Below are positions 43,015 through 55,249 of a stretch of 64,000 nt of DNA, piece by piece. Origin of the DNA: Diphasiastrum complanatum (lineage: Eukaryota > Streptophyta > Lycopodiopsida > Lycopodiales > Lycopodiaceae); assembly GCA_029204225.1 (NCBI GenBank), contig MU832166.1, positions 19,812-83,811 on the forward strand, read 5' to 3'. The notes beneath the pieces are model-generated. The model had not been told where the DNA came from and ran no database searches. It saw only the letters and a list, made by a program, of their open reading frames with translations. The position numbers were made by a program, and so were the translations under genes. Positions within the stretch are counted from its first letter, which is position 1. Each line of letters opens with the position of its first letter.

Positions 43015-43771
43015 TGGTATCAGAGCCTACCTAAGATTTACAAGCAAATCTAATCAAAAAGTTTGCAAATTTGATCAGATTTCAAGCTAGGAATTGTCTA
43101 GATTCTACTTTCTAGCTAGTTTGTAGTTTTTTGGTGATTTAGAGCTTCAAACCACTTTGAATGGTCCAGATCAGGTACTGTACGGAATTTCAGGTGCAGG
43201 CACGTGTGAAATCCACCCATTTTCAGTTTGGTGGTTCTCTCTCATCTTAGATCCAAATTTCATGCAAATTAGCCCACTAGAAAGCTGGAAATGTGTAGAA
43301 TCTGATGCAATTTGAATCATGATAGTTGGATAAGCCAATCAAAAGTTATAAGCTTTTGAAGAGTCGTAGGTAGGGTGCCTAGACCTGTGGCAAATCGTGA
43401 GTACATGTCAATTATTGCTTGAATGATCACAAAAATCATCCAGAAGTTGACCAATCTCATCTATATGTAATTTAGACAAAATTTATAGGTTCTACGCAAA
43501 TTGTATCATACAAATAGATTGTATTTGAGTCAATTTGACATTTTTTGGAGTATTTCACACGTGTGAAATTCAAAGAACCATAACTTTTGCCATACTTCAT
43601 CTTTCTTGATGATTCAAATCTTGTTTTAGAGAGATTGTCAAACTAGTGAGATCTATCTCACAGTGTTTTGCTTTATCTTATATAGGATTTTGTTTTTTGC
43701 CCTTGATTTGTTCCTATAGTGAGAAGATAAGCAATTTTTCATCCATCTTTTTTTACTTCCATCATTCTTTA
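43015..43771 (+). other. Primer site and leader of copia element F
   Basis: Primer-binding site TGGTATCAGAGCCTACC at 43015-43031, then a non-coding leader with CACGTGTG near 43201 and CACACGTGTG at 43556-43565, both followed by GAAAT. It resembles the B leader in several blocks. Confidence 0.75.
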
Positions 43772-45130
43772 TGACTTCAATGGGTGTCTTTCTATTAGAA
43801 GCAAGTGAAAGATTGTCAACCTCCAATTACTCAATTTGAAAGGTTGGGATGGAATCTGTCTTAATTCTACAAGATGTGATGGATATTGTACTTGGAATTG
43901 AAGAAGAATCACAAATTCCTTAAGAAATTCCAAACTCATCTCTCTTGCATGTTTTCACAAATGGAGTATGTTCCAACTTAATGTTTCTAATGCATTTCTC
44001 AATGGTTACGTTGAGGAGGAGATCTACATGGAGCAACCTCCAGGTTTTGTGAAGGAAGGTGATGAATCAAAAGTTTGTCTTTTGTTCAAAAGTCTGTATG
44101 GACTGAAACAGACACCAAGGTCTTGGTATGCAAGGCTCAACTCCTATTTCATATCACTCGGATTTTGTCTAAGTGAATATGATCCTTCTCTGTATTATAA
44201 GTTTGTAGATAACTTTGTAATTATACTTCTCATCTATGTAGATGATATCATTCTCTGAAGAATCTAAGCATGCACTTGGTACTGAGTTTAAAATGCAGGA
44301 CTAGGAGTTTTTCACTATATTCTAGGCCTTGAAATAGATTTTTAGAAAGGTCATGCATTTATAAGCCAAAGTAGATATGCACTTTCCATGCTCAGGAAAT
44401 TCCATATGGAGAATTGTAAAGGCATAAATACACCTATGGAGCACACTGTAAAAGTTCCTATGAAAGATGATGAAAAATCCTTTGTGGACATCACTCTTTA
44501 TAGGAGTCTTATTGGCTCACTTATTTGGTTAACAGTGACTAGGCCTGATCTAAGCTTTTGTGTTCATAAGCTAAGTCAACACATGCAGGATCCAAAGTTA
44601 TATCATTGGAAGTTGGCTAAAAGAGTCTTGAGGTATATATCTTCTACCTTGGATTATGGATTATTCTATGAAGGAGAAGATCTGACTTTAATTGCTTTTT
44701 TCAGATTCAGATTTTGCAGGAGACAGGTTGGATAGAAAATTCACAAGTGCTTACACTATATTTCTTGGAGGGAACTCGGTTTCTTGGCTATCAAAGAAAC
44801 AAGCAACTATCTCCTTATCATCTTGTGAAGCTGAATACAAATCTCTTACAAACACAACAAAGGAAATTTTATGGACCAAAAGGCTACTTATGGAGCTGAA
44901 GTTTTATGCAGATGAAGATCTTCCAATTATCAAGAATAATAACATTTCTGCTCAAGCTCTTGCAAATAATCCAGTCTTTCATACAAGGAGCAAGCATATT
45001 GAAGTGGCTTATCATTTTGTAAGAGAAAAAGTCAATGGGAGAGAGATCTCATTGGAACATGTTGCATCTTCAAATTGTGCTGCAGATCTTCTTATCAAAC
45101 CTCTACTCAAGAATGTCTTTATAAATCTTT
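43772..45130 (+). pseudogene. Copia F gag-pol with deletion from gag to RT
   Basis: Begins MTSMGVFLLEASERLSTSNY, then a stop (TGG to TGA-like change near 43838) and at about 43930 jumps directly into RT: ISLACFHKWSMFQLNVSNAF. RT has IYVDDIIL near 44235, followed by a small deletion and stops near 44258 and 44303, then the TPMEHTVKVPMKDDEKSF segment and LIWLTVTRPDLSFCVHK, a frame change near 44700, and RNase H with SDSDFAGDRLDRK and SKHIEVAYHFVRE. It ends at about 45128. The order of residues follows element B closely. Confidence 0.9.
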
Positions 45131-46119
45131 CTTCACAGGTGAAGACTTTCTAGACGATGATGTTTTACTAGAAATTTGACTTGAAGAATCATGCTCGACT
45201 TTTCCTTTGCCTTTATCCAATAAGGGTGGCACTTTCTCTGAATCAATCTTTCGAGGGGGATTCCCATTTCAGGACCGCATTATAATGTTGCTTAGTTTGT
45301 TTCTTCATCATCGATCCTGTGATCATGTCTTTCTTTAATATAACTGCTTTGGACGGTTTTACTGTGAGTTCATCAGGAACATTACGCACTCCAAATCTGG
45401 TCGAATCCATATGATTTAGAATCTGCTCATCCGTAAGTTCTGCATTGCCATCATAAGTCAAGGCATGACTCACAGGAATGAGTTCATCCTCAATCGGATC
45501 TGGTATAGATTCCGTTGATATCCAGACTACATTCAACACATTCAGTGGAAACGTGATTGGTGTATCCAAAGTTCAATCTAATAAGAAAATCTCGCTCAAA
45601 TCTGATTGATTATCTTGTTGACACATATATCCTATTGTACAGTCAATTGTTACAAGAGCTTCATTCCAATTGACAGCATCCGTTTGAGAATTGTAATGAA
45701 CTCCCAAATTTTTCTCTGGTCGATCACAAGTATGATCTGTTGTTGACGAATTGTCATCCTCTTTTTGAACCACTGGTTTGATAGTCCAAGTTGTAGGATC
45801 AATTTTAACTGCACGTTCACGATTTTCAAAAGTGATTTTCCGGTATTCCAGTTATGAATTACTTGCGCAACTCATAACCATGGACGTCTTAATAGAATTC
45901 GGTAGACATTTGGCGCTTCTGGTAAGTCCATCACTACGAAAGTAATGACAAACTGTACTCCCGCAATTCTGACAGGTATATCTTCCACCATTCCTCGTGG
46001 ACGAACTATCGTTTGATCAGCTAGCTTAATAGCAAAAGTAGTAGGCTTAATCTTTGTAAGGCCCCATTTTGCACATAGCTTTGTAGAAATTAGGTTAACT
46101 CCTGAACCTCCATCTCATT
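45131..46119 (-). pseudogene. Family H gypsy protease and linker (minus, distal part)
   Basis: Minus strand from 46119: an aspartic protease starting at DGGSGVNLIS (right beside the insertion edge), then ADQTIVRPRGMVEDIPVRI, ITFVVMDLPEAPNVYRILL and RRPWL, followed by a long linker (VQKEDDNSSTTDHTC, then TPITFPLNVLNVVW near 45560) and the serine/lysine-rich segment that matches family H copy 1 at 960-1440. Frame breaks occur near 45570 and 45850. It ends at about 45131, fused to copia F. Confidence 0.8.
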
Positions 46120-47185
46120 AGGGTCTTTTTGAACTCAAAAAGAGCCCCTTCACTAATCTGGATTAGTGTTAATGATGACACGTGTACCAATAAAAGTGTG
46201 ACAATTGAGGAATGGTCCATATGACATGGCAGTTTTAATGGTGTAGATTAAATCAAGTGTAGGCCCACAAAGTACACCTCTAGCATTAACCCTACATGGA
46301 TACACTTGAAAGTACCTAGTAACCAACAATAGCTACACACAATACCTAGTAGCCAACAATAGGACAACAGCTAGTGCTCTAGGTGAGACATAGACTTGCA
46401 AGCATCATTTAATGCCCAAGTACATTTCAAATTTGAAAATTGCTTATGAATTTTAATCAACCCACTTTTGTGTCCCCCTTCACATTCAAACTAAGACTAC
46501 CTCACTTTCATTAGCCTTTCACATACCAAATAATTTTTTTTTTTCAGATGGATATCATTTTTTTCAAAATTGACCTTTGGAATACATTTTCATTTCGCCA
46601 TGAATTTAGTCTGTTTGACCTCAGAACCTCAAAAAAAGTGTTTATAAGTCAATTTGTTTTTATTAGTTTACAAACAGAAATATATCCCGGAGGCCAGATT
46701 TTCATTTTTTTTGGCCCGAAATTGTGATTTTTGGCCGTTTCACTTCATCAGAAGGCCAAAAATTGCGTTTCGAACCAAATTTTTTTTTTTTCAAAATCAC
46801 GGTAAGGCGCGATTTTGGGGTGATTTTGAAAAGAAAAAAACATTTCTTTTGGTCCGAAACGCAATTTTTGGCCTTCTGATGAAGTGAAATGGCCAAAAAT
46901 CACGAATTCGGGCCAAAAAAAACGAAAAACTAGCCTCTGGGAGATACATTTTTGTTTCGCTATGGATTTAGTCTGTTTGACCTCAGAAGCTCAAAGAAGG
47001 TCTTTATAAGTCAGTTTGTTTTTATTAGTTTACAAACAAAAATGCATCCCAAAGGCCGGTTTTTCTTTCTTTTTGGTTCGAAATCGCGATTTTTGGCCGT
47101 TTCACTTCATCAGAAGGCCAAAAATTGCGTTTCAGACCAATTTTTTTTTTTTTCAGAATCACGGTAAGGTGCGATTTTGGGCCGT
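46120..47185. repeat. Insert with long palindrome inside the family H gypsy
   Basis: About 1.07 kb of non-coding DNA between the gag linker and the protease. It begins CATTAGGGTCTTTTTGAACT, whose layout recalls the MITE-like end at 24696. From 46587 a unit of about 360 bp starts (a flank with TTTAGTCTGTTTGACCTCAG, left arm, loop, right arm); a second, truncated unit (flank, left arm, loop) runs from about 46950 to 47185. Arms of about 110 bp at 46691-46800 and 46821-46935 are near-perfect inverted repeats. No target duplication could be fixed because the other family H copy is deleted here. Confidence 0.8.
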
Positions 47186-48663
47186 TTGACTGGATCCATT
47201 ACTGGTTCTTTCTGCTTCTGTGCTCTGGTGACCACCATCAAGGGTGCGTTTGGTTTATTCCAAGCTACTGGTCTTTGCTTGATTGTTATCAAATTTACAG
47301 GTGTTGTAGCTAGCGGTGGTTTTGATCTTGTTGGATAGTCTTTATAGCAAGGCCCGTAACCACAGTCACGATAGAATGGTACAAGTTTTTCTTTATTTGG
47401 GCATTTTGCAACTCTGTGATTTTCTCCACATGCAAAGCATCCGAGTGGTGCTCTGGTCCAATTTCTGGAGGCTTGTTGTTGAGCAGCAACATAAATGGCA
47501 TATTGTTCTGAAGATCCACCTGAAGATCCACTTGCTTGATCATTTCCATAGTTCCATTGTTCAGCATTTTCGTAAGGTTCAGGTTCCATCAAATTGGCTA
47601 GAGGAACGGAGTTCTTTTGTGGGGCAAGTAAAGCTAAATGTTCAGGGTATCCAAGAGCAGATTGTCGTGGTCTTACTACTGGATTACCTCCATACTGTGG
47701 TTCTCGATATCCCATATGGACATACCGTTGTTGAATTATCCGAGGGTTGAAGTTACAAAAAGCAGTCTCATGATCAGGTGAATTACACAGATGGCAAACA
47801 CTTATTTCCATTTGTTTTTTCAATTGAGGACACTCGTTCACTGTGTGATTTCCTATACAAATAGAACACCAAACATTTTTCCTAGTAGGAAAAGTCTTTG
47901 CAAGCTTTTCAGGTTCCCGTGGAAATTTTCCAATGCTTTAATCTTCTCATCAAATTGCAACTGCAACTTTTTCATTTGTTTCTGCTGGTTCTTCCCAAGC
48001 TTCTCGAAATCATTGAGCATCATTGGCATTCGTTGATACAATAGTGGTGGATGTCATAGTAGTCTGCCCTGCTGTATAAGGCAACATACTGATATTTGGC
48101 TCCTCATCTGAATCTTTATCCTCCTCCTGAATTGCATCGTCCATAGCATTTTGCAAGAGTGCATACTCATTATGGCGTTTCAACTCACGTCTGATCCGTT
48201 TAGGTAGACCTGACAATAACCACATAATCATGGCATTTTTGTTAATCAGCTCAGGTTCACATTCAGATCTAAGATGTTTCACTCGTTCAATGTAATTTTG
48301 AACCGTTTCTTGCTTTCTCATTTTAATTTTACTTAAAAGTAGGAAAGGGTCTTCTATAAACTTCCATGGTTTGAACCGTGTGATCAGGTTTCGCTTAACA
48401 ACTTCCCAATCTATACGCTTAGTTTCATCCTGATTATAGTACCAATCTTGCGCTGCATCTATTAAGGCCATAGAAAACAGCTTAAGTTTATCTTGAGGAT
48501 AAATCTCACCATAGACTTCACAAGATTCAGCATAGATCTGAAGAAATCTAACTGGATCTATTAATCCATTATATTTGGGTAGATCCAATCGGGGTGCTCT
48601 TCTAACAATAATTGGATTGACTTCCTATGGAGCACCTCCAGGAGTAGCTCCAGGGGCAGCCAT
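47186..48663 (-). pseudogene. Family H gypsy gag (minus)
   Basis: Gag start at 48663 (MAAPGATPGGAP, with an in-frame TAG soon after). The capsid core follows: LPKYNGLIDPVRFLQIYAES, then KLKLFSMALIDAAQDWYYNQ and RNLITRFKPWKFIEDPFLLL (48580-48340). Next are an acidic stretch, a coiled-coil-like KLGKNQQKQMKKLQLQFDEK part, and two zinc knuckles, CHLCNSPDHETAFC and CFACGENHRVAKC (near 47800 and 47440). It runs into the palindromic insert at about 47185. This is the better-preserved copy of the family seen at 1-1890; together they show gag of about 480 residues followed by a DGGSGVN-type protease. Confidence 0.88.
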
Positions 48664-48970
48664 CTTCACAAATTTAGATCAAATAGATAATGAGATTGGA
48701 TCTAGATTTCTCAAAAAGCTTTCTCAAATTAGATCTACTAGATCTATTCCACTTTTCAAGAATTTGATTCTATATGATGAAAAACTTTTCGAAATTCGAT
48801 CAATCGATACTTCTCAAAATGATAAATCTCTCAAAATCCAAATCTAAACATATCAGATTTGATTCAAATTTTGACAGAGACTTGATTTGGAAAATCAAAA
48901 ACTTAAAATAGGACTAGCAAAAATTCATTAAGCAAAGGTTGTCTCAACGAAGGTTCATCAGTGCTATTTT
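48664..48970 (-). other. Leader of the family H gypsy
   Basis: AT-rich sequence with repeated words AGATCTACTAGATCT and TCTCAAAA. No gene. The junction with copia G lies near 48970; no LTR of family H is seen. Confidence 0.45.
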
Positions 48971-51900
48971 GGGAAAAAAAAACTCTCTGAACACTTTTCT
49001 GGCAATTTCTAGGGAAATAACCTTTGCCAACCTTCTCTCTGAGAAAATGAAGTTGCACCTCTATATGTTTGGTCCTTGTGTGAGTTCATCGGTTCAATGA
49101 CAAAACTATACAACTCTGATTGTCGCACTAGAGTATAGTTGTACCAATTTGTGGGAATCTCAGATCCTGTAGTAGTCTTCTAAGCCATAAAATCTCCTTT
49201 ACTGCTGACGTAGCTGCGACATATTCTGATTTTGTAGAGGATAATGAAATGCATCTCTGCTTCGCGCGATCTTTGTGAATCTCGTAGGTAATGGACTGGA
49301 CCTAAATCAGTCATCTCAAACTCTGATGAGAGTAAGAATTTAGTTTCTTGATTAGAAAATCATCAACGTATAATGTTATCATAACATAGATTGGCCCCTT
49401 TGATTTTAGATACACATTTGAATCTACGGTGCAGGAAGTAAAGTCGTGCTGCAACAAGAAATGATTTATTCTATCATATCAGGCCCTTGGAGCTTGCTTC
49501 AGACCGTATAGTGCCTTGTGAAATTTGCATAGTAGGTGTTTCTTGCCTTGAGGGATGTAACCTTCTAGTTGATAGATGTGGACATCTTCTTGTATGTATC
49601 CGTGTAAGAATGTCGTCCAAACGTCCATCTGGTGAATATCTAGATCTTTTGCAGCAGATATAGCCAATAGAGTGCAAATAGACTGATGTTTTACTACTGG
49701 ACTGAAAGTCTCAGTGTAGTCTATCTCATATACTTGTTCAAAACCTTTAACCACCAATCTAGCTTTCCATTTGGATATAGATCCATCTGGCTTAAGCTTC
49801 AGCTTAAAGATCCATTTAGAATCAATTGGCTTTACACCTGTAGGAGGAATGACAAGACTCTAGGTCTTGTTCTTCATTAGAGATTGATACTCAACATCCA
49901 TGGCAGCTTGAACTGCGGGTGCTTGATCAGACGATTCTCCTTGGTGAATGATTGAGACCGTAGTATTTTGCGGTTGAACGATCGTGGGTCTAGGCCCATC
50001 GACAGTAAGTGGAGCCGTTGGGATGAACTCCGTTTCTTGAACAGTCGTAGGTCGTAGCCTATCGCTAGAAGATGGAGCTGCTATTGCAGTCTCTTGTATT
50101 GGTTGCTTCTGTTTGAAATCATAGTATTTTTCTTCAAGGAAGACAACATCACGACTGACCAAAATCTGGCCCGTAACCACATCATAAACACAATATGCCT
50201 TGTGAGAAGTTGAATAGCCGATGAAGATGCTTTTACAGCTTACTGGGTCCAGTTTCTTCCTTAGATCAGATGGCACTTGTACATAGCAGAGACATCCGAA
50301 GACACGTAGGTATTTCAAACTTGGTTTGTAATCGTAGTAGGCTTCAAACGGTGTCTTGGAATCAACTGCTTTAGTGTTAGAGTAGTTTTGTAGATAGCAA
50401 GCTGTAGAGATAGCTTCTGCCCAAAAGGTTTGAGGCAAATGCGAATTTGCTATCATGGATCGTGCAGCTTCCAACAGTGTGCGATTCTTCCGCTCTGCTA
50501 CTCCGTTCTGTTGTGGAGTGTAGCTCGTAGTAAACTGGTGGTGCACGCCACATGAAGATAGATAGTCCTTCATCTGATTTGACAAGAACTCTCCCCCTGA
50601 ATCGGACTGCAGGGCCTTGATCCTCTGACCAGTTTGATTCTCAGCGTATTGCTTGAAGTCTTTGAAGCAACGAAATGCTTCTGACTTGTTCTTAATGAAT
50701 ATTACACTGGAAAATAGAGAGTGATCATCAATGGATGTGACAAAATACAAAGCTTGACCTAATTAAGGTATGCTCATAGGACCACACAAGTCACTGTGTA
50801 TCAGTGACAAGATGGACTTTGCCCTTTTGGCTTGTCCTCTAAAAAATTTCATTCTAGGATGTTTTCCTAGTAGACAATTTTCACAGATAGTCTAATTAGC
50901 TATGGTGATTTGAATTATATCCATGTCTTTGACCATTTTATTATGATGCATATACAAGATTGAATGCATGTTTAAATGACCTAATCTTTGATGCCATAAA
51001 TTTGCATCTGAACAACTCACAGAAAGTGCAACATCATGACTTAGTATGTACAAATTTTCTTCTCTATAAGTAGAGAGGATTTCCTTTGAGTTCTCATCTA
51101 AATAGTACATTGGTTGGCAATGAACAAAGCTCTATAGTCTTGATCTGTGATCTTGCTAATAGACAAAAAGTTCTTTGTTAATTTGGGTACATAAAGTACT
51201 CCATTAAGCTGCCTAGTGATGTCATCAAAGAACTACAGTTGAATAGACCCTTGGCTTTCAACTTGGTGTGAACTGGAGTCACCAAAGAAAATGAACTTTG
51301 CTTCTGTAGTTGTGAGTGTAGAGAAGAAGTCCTTGCATGGTGTCATGTGTTGAGAAGCACCTGAATCGAGATACCAATGATGGGAATCTCTACTGGATTG
51401 ATCTTCACCATCAACGCCTTCTCTTCATCTTCAGATCCTTTGATTGTGTCAGAGTTCCCTTCTTGGTGCTACTGCATCTTCTTCTTTGCTTCATTGTGCT
51501 TGAGGATGTGATAGTCCTTGATGTTGTGGTTGGTTCTTTTGCAATATCTACAAAATAGCTTAGTCTTGGACGATGAGTGACTATACTACTGCTATTGTGG
51601 TTGTGATGCCGCTGGCTATTCTGCCTTTTTCTTCTTATCCTTAAAGCATTTCTTCTTCTTGGATTGCTGCTTGTTTGAATAGAGTGTCATGGATTTGGAC
51701 CTCGTAGATGTGGACAAGCTTTTCCTCCTGACTTCTTCCTACAACAAGCTTACTGTCAATTTTTGGAAAGACAGCGTAGGAATATTGCTCAGAAGCAACA
51801 CTAAATTATTGTAGGAGGATGGAAGATTGGCAAGAAGAGACATGGTAGAGTCTTCTTCTGATATATGAGAATCTATTGCAGCCAGTTGGTTCATATATTG

Positions 51901-52360
51901 TTTGAACTCATTCAGATGGTCACTGAATGAGGTGTTTTCACTCATTCTGAGTGTTAGTACCTTCTTTTTGAAAAGAGACAAGTCAAGAAATCTGAGGTCT
52001 CGTAGATGCTAGTGAGTGTATCCCATGCTTCTTTGGAAGTAATGCAATTGGATACATGAGCAATTTGAGTGTCTTTAAGGTTTAGAGATACAATGGCAAG
52101 ATCCTTGCCATCCTTGGCTTCCGAAGCTTGCCGGTCTGGCTATAGAACCGTTAATGTATCCCCATAACTCCTTTTCAATTAGGATCATTCTCATTTTGAA
52201 CCTCCACATGTGGAAGTCATCTCTGTTGAATTTATTGATCAAGCATATCTCTGAGGTGCCTTCCATAGTGATCGACATTATACACAAACAATTTAGAATA
52301 GCTTTTGGAAAAAGATCCTGGAATCTATTAATCCACTGAACCAATGCTTTGATACCACTT
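48971..52360 (-). pseudogene. Copia element G gag-pol (minus, decayed)
   Basis: Read downward from 52350: gag start near 52285 (MEGTSEICLINKFNRDDFHM), gag part LRMSENTSFSDHLNEFKQYM (51945), zinc-knuckle remnant near 51550, protease near 51370 (DSGASQHMTPCKDFF), GAG-pre-integrase NLWHQRLGHLN near 51020, and integrase open from 50750 to 49860 with QSDSGGEF, YTPQQNGVAERKNRT and FWAEAIS. RT starts near 49757 (VVKGFEQVYEIDYTETFSPV) and has GLKQAPRA. An internal deletion removes the YVDD region up to mid RNase H, and the end THTRTKHIEVQLHFLREKV lies near 49030. Stops and shifts throughout. The D-E pair of integrase is intact but the first catalytic D lies in a broken part. Confidence 0.88.
52341..52357 (-). 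promoter_or_regulatory. Primer-binding site of copia element G
   Basis: Minus strand TGGTATCAAAGCATTGG, an initiator tRNA-Met type site with one change, 3-4 bp from the LTR edge near 52361. Confidence 0.75.
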
Positions 52361-52821
52361 CTGTCAGTGGATGATGTGAAATGCTTGGTCTACGATTGAT
52401 TACAATCGCAGCGGACATGACAGAAGCAGAACACGAGAGGCGATTACAATGTAAAATGATGCCTCTACCAACAGTAAGAAAATAATGAACACAGTAGTAA
52501 CTACGATTTCAGGAACCTGGATTGAATAGGGAATGGAATCAAAAGTTTGTTATCCTTTTGGGTTATCAGAGTAGGAGCCTATGACTGCCGTAACAAAAGG
52601 ATTGCAAAGCATTAGACGTCTTGGACAGCCATGCGATTCTTTGTCTTTGATAATCGTGTTTGTGTGCAAGAGAGTGAGAGAGACAATTGTATTCAATCAA
52701 GAACGTAAGGATTGAATAGTAGCGAATCTGTATATATAAAAGAGAATCGGAATACAATACAATAGCGCTGACAAGCGCGTGCTCCTAATTATAGACTCAA
52801 AACAATAGCTACAATTCTAAA

Positions 52822-52884
<63 letters not shown>

Positions 52885-53640
52885 GTGTATAAATCACTAA
52901 CTCTAAGGAGCTAGCTACTTAAGACCTTTTGGTCGTTTGATCACTCTATGCATACAGATTGTTCAACTCAACAACACCTATCCCTTCTCTTCACTCAGAT
53001 ACATATTTATAGCTATCAGAGTATTTTGATTTATTGTAATTACAATTTATAAGATGATTAACAACTGTTTGAATAATATATGTAGATTCGTTATTGGAGC
53101 ATCATGAAAGAGAGAAGTACAGAGTAACATATCCTTCATATACATCGTAGTGCAAAGATGTAGGCCATGATGGCTATAGTCTGTCCGCAATCGTTTGAAC
53201 AACCACTGGTCGTTTGATTAGTTGTTGATCGTTTGCTTTGTAGGTGATCATTTGCTTCCTTCGTTGATAACTAACTGTAAGTGATAACTTATGGAGCTAA
53301 ATGATGAGATGGGTCAACCATTGTTAGTTGACTTCGTAGGAACTTGTAAGTCGTCGTCGCTGGTCGACTTCGTTGATAATAGTAAGTAGGTTGCTTACAT
53401 TTAAAAACTGTTGAGGAGAGTTGACTCTGGTCATTCGTAGGAGGTCGTAAGAAAGTCACTTGTGGTGGTTGACAGGATTTTGCAAGTGCTCGTAGATGGT
53501 AACCTACGGGTTTTAACGACTCCCTTGCAGTTTGCGGTTTGTGGTTTGAGTCGTGCTTCTCCGTAAACAATGTTTTTAATGGTTCTCTTCGGCCAGACTG
53601 TAATCTGGTGATGACTTTGTGGTTCTGCCTTATTCAACTT
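52361..53640 (-). repeat. 5' LTR of copia element G (outer end uncertain)
   Basis: The inner end TGTCAGTGGATG (plus strand) at 52361 is followed outward by a transcribed-region-like sequence and a TATA-like TTTTATATATACAG (minus strand, near 52726-52741), so the LTR reads on the minus strand. A 57-bp (CT)n tract lies at 52826-52882. U3 seems long; it includes recurring words GGTCGTTTGA/GATCGTTTG and GTAGGTTG between 52930 and 53500. The outer boundary cannot be fixed without a second copy. Confidence 0.55.
52826..52882. repeat. (CT)n microsatellite, 57 bp
   Basis: Uninterrupted CT dinucleotides inside the U3 of the G LTR. Confidence 0.98.
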
Positions 53641-54834
53641 TCCATGTAGTTCTATAGACTGATGTTGAGTGTCCATCTATCTGCCACCTGTGCCAAATAT
53701 CTGACTTTCCCTTCATTGACTCCCAATCCACCTTCGACTACCAGGAGCTCCAATTCACATTCTCCCATTTCGACCTCCAAACTGGCAGAGAGAGCATCTT
53801 CTACCAGGACCTTCAGTACGCTGCAATGGCTGCCGACACCTCCTCCCTTCAAATCGACCCCAACATGCCTCACCTTGAGATTGCATCTCCTCCTCGAGGC
53901 CCCTCACCACCTTGCGCTTCGCCTCCTACCTCTTCTTCACCACCCTCCACAGTCTCTTCAACCCCCAAATCCGATCATCCACATCCACCATTCCTCCATG
54001 CCCCATTGACAACCTTCTTGATCCTGTGGCAGTGCACAAACACTGGTACAATAAAGTTTTTTCGATACTCGATTTATCCAAAAATATCCGGATATTAAGA
54101 TCAGAGGCGACTATACATTAACATGGAAGCTGGACGGACTCCTAAAACTGACACCGACCAACCTCTTGGCCCTTCTGCATCCACAACCAGAATGGCAGAA
54201 GGCGGTGATCCTGCGCAACCTAAAGTTGATAAAGGAGTATATGACAGCTCCTCCAAAATTAAGTGTAGATCCAACATACTATCCAATGCCCAGATGGAGA
54301 TCTTGGTCAACATTGAAGACTCCAAACATCCGGGCCTATAATCGGCCAATAATAAAATCAAAAAAGAGTTGGAGCACAACAGTCGACTTCCAAAGGCCCC
54401 TCAACCACTTTATGAGTGACGCAGCTAATTCTCTAGATCCCATCATACTAGAAGCCTATTATAACGTGAAGACTTTGCTGACAACTGCCAAGGTGGATAC
54501 TAGGTGAGACTTATGTTTTGGTGAGTATTGTTTGACCCTAATAAAGCCTTCAAAACGCCGGCCATTGTGGATCAGATGCCTCTGTACCAGACCTACCATT
54601 GCTTGTCTACCACGTCATTTGTTAATATTCGAGTTTGGAAAGATGGTACACGACAGTGTTCGGCCCAATCCGCTCGCAATCCATGACGCACAGCACATCG
54701 TGGGCCCATTTCATCCGCGTCATTGTAGACACCCACCGAAAGGTTTGTGATGCCGAAGATACAAAGGGCAAACAGCTAGAATGGGCTCCATGAAGCATGC
54801 TTCACCATCGAATATTTCTCTAAAAAAAAAAAAA
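53641..54834 (+). pseudogene. Unidentified coding-like segment ending in poly(A)
   Basis: Codon use and GC content differ from the surrounding AT-rich DNA. Plus-strand pieces look protein-like: FDYQELQFTFSHFDLQTGRE (53730s), VAVHKHWYNKVFSILDLSKN (54025-54085), an open stretch from about 54090 to 54507 (TLTWKLDGLLKLTPTNLLAL, then YPMPRWRSWSTLKTPNIRAY), and KAFKTPAIVDQMPLYQTYHC (54540-54600). Frames change at least three times. A 13-base A run ends it (54822-54834). I recognise no family. The lack of introns and the A tail suggest a retrocopy of a host mRNA; a piece of an unknown transposon is the alternative. Confidence 0.45.
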
Positions 54835-55249
54835 GCCCAAAAATATCCAGTGACTCATTTTTATTTTTTTGTTTTTCACGTTAATTCAATTTTTCCTTAT
54901 TTTTATTTCTATTTATTCTTTTATTTATTTATTTCTTTTTTATCTATTTGTACAAACGCTTTTTATGTTTTTCTCCCTCTGTTGCCGAAATTTTTTTTCT
55001 CACTTTTTGTTAACTCTATATTCTCTCTTGTCTATACCTCATTTTCCCTTCATTTCGCACCGGTCTCACATCGCCACACATGCCCACACCAAAGACATAC
55101 GCAGGTGCCAAGGGACATGTCACCAAAATCGCAGTGAGGGCATGTTAGAAGATTTTGGTGAAGATTCTTCTAATGAATTCCAGATGCCAAAAAGATGCAC
55201 TGTACTCCAAAGGCGCGAGAAATAGAATTAGATCTATGCTCCAATGGGC
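54835..55249 (+). other. T-rich non-coding DNA
   Basis: Long runs of T with a short CA-rich end (CATGCCCACACCAAAGACAT). Frames here are hydrophobic low-complexity artefacts. No gene seen. Confidence 0.5.

Larger units (their letters stand above)
42428..45130 (+). mobile_element. Copia element F, internally deleted and truncated
   Basis: A 5' LTR (42428-43014), a primer site (43015-43031), a leader, a gag start and an RT/RNase H part, with about 2.7 kb from gag to early RT deleted and the 3' LTR lost. It is closely related to element B: the same gag start MTSMG, the same leader phrases, and RT/RNase H collinear with B. The right end near 45130 abuts a minus-strand gypsy gag without a target duplication. 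Confidence 0.88.

Noticed and set aside
54781-55225. Two 118-codon frames rich in Phe, Tyr and Leu
   Set aside because: T-rich low-complexity sequence, not protein-like.
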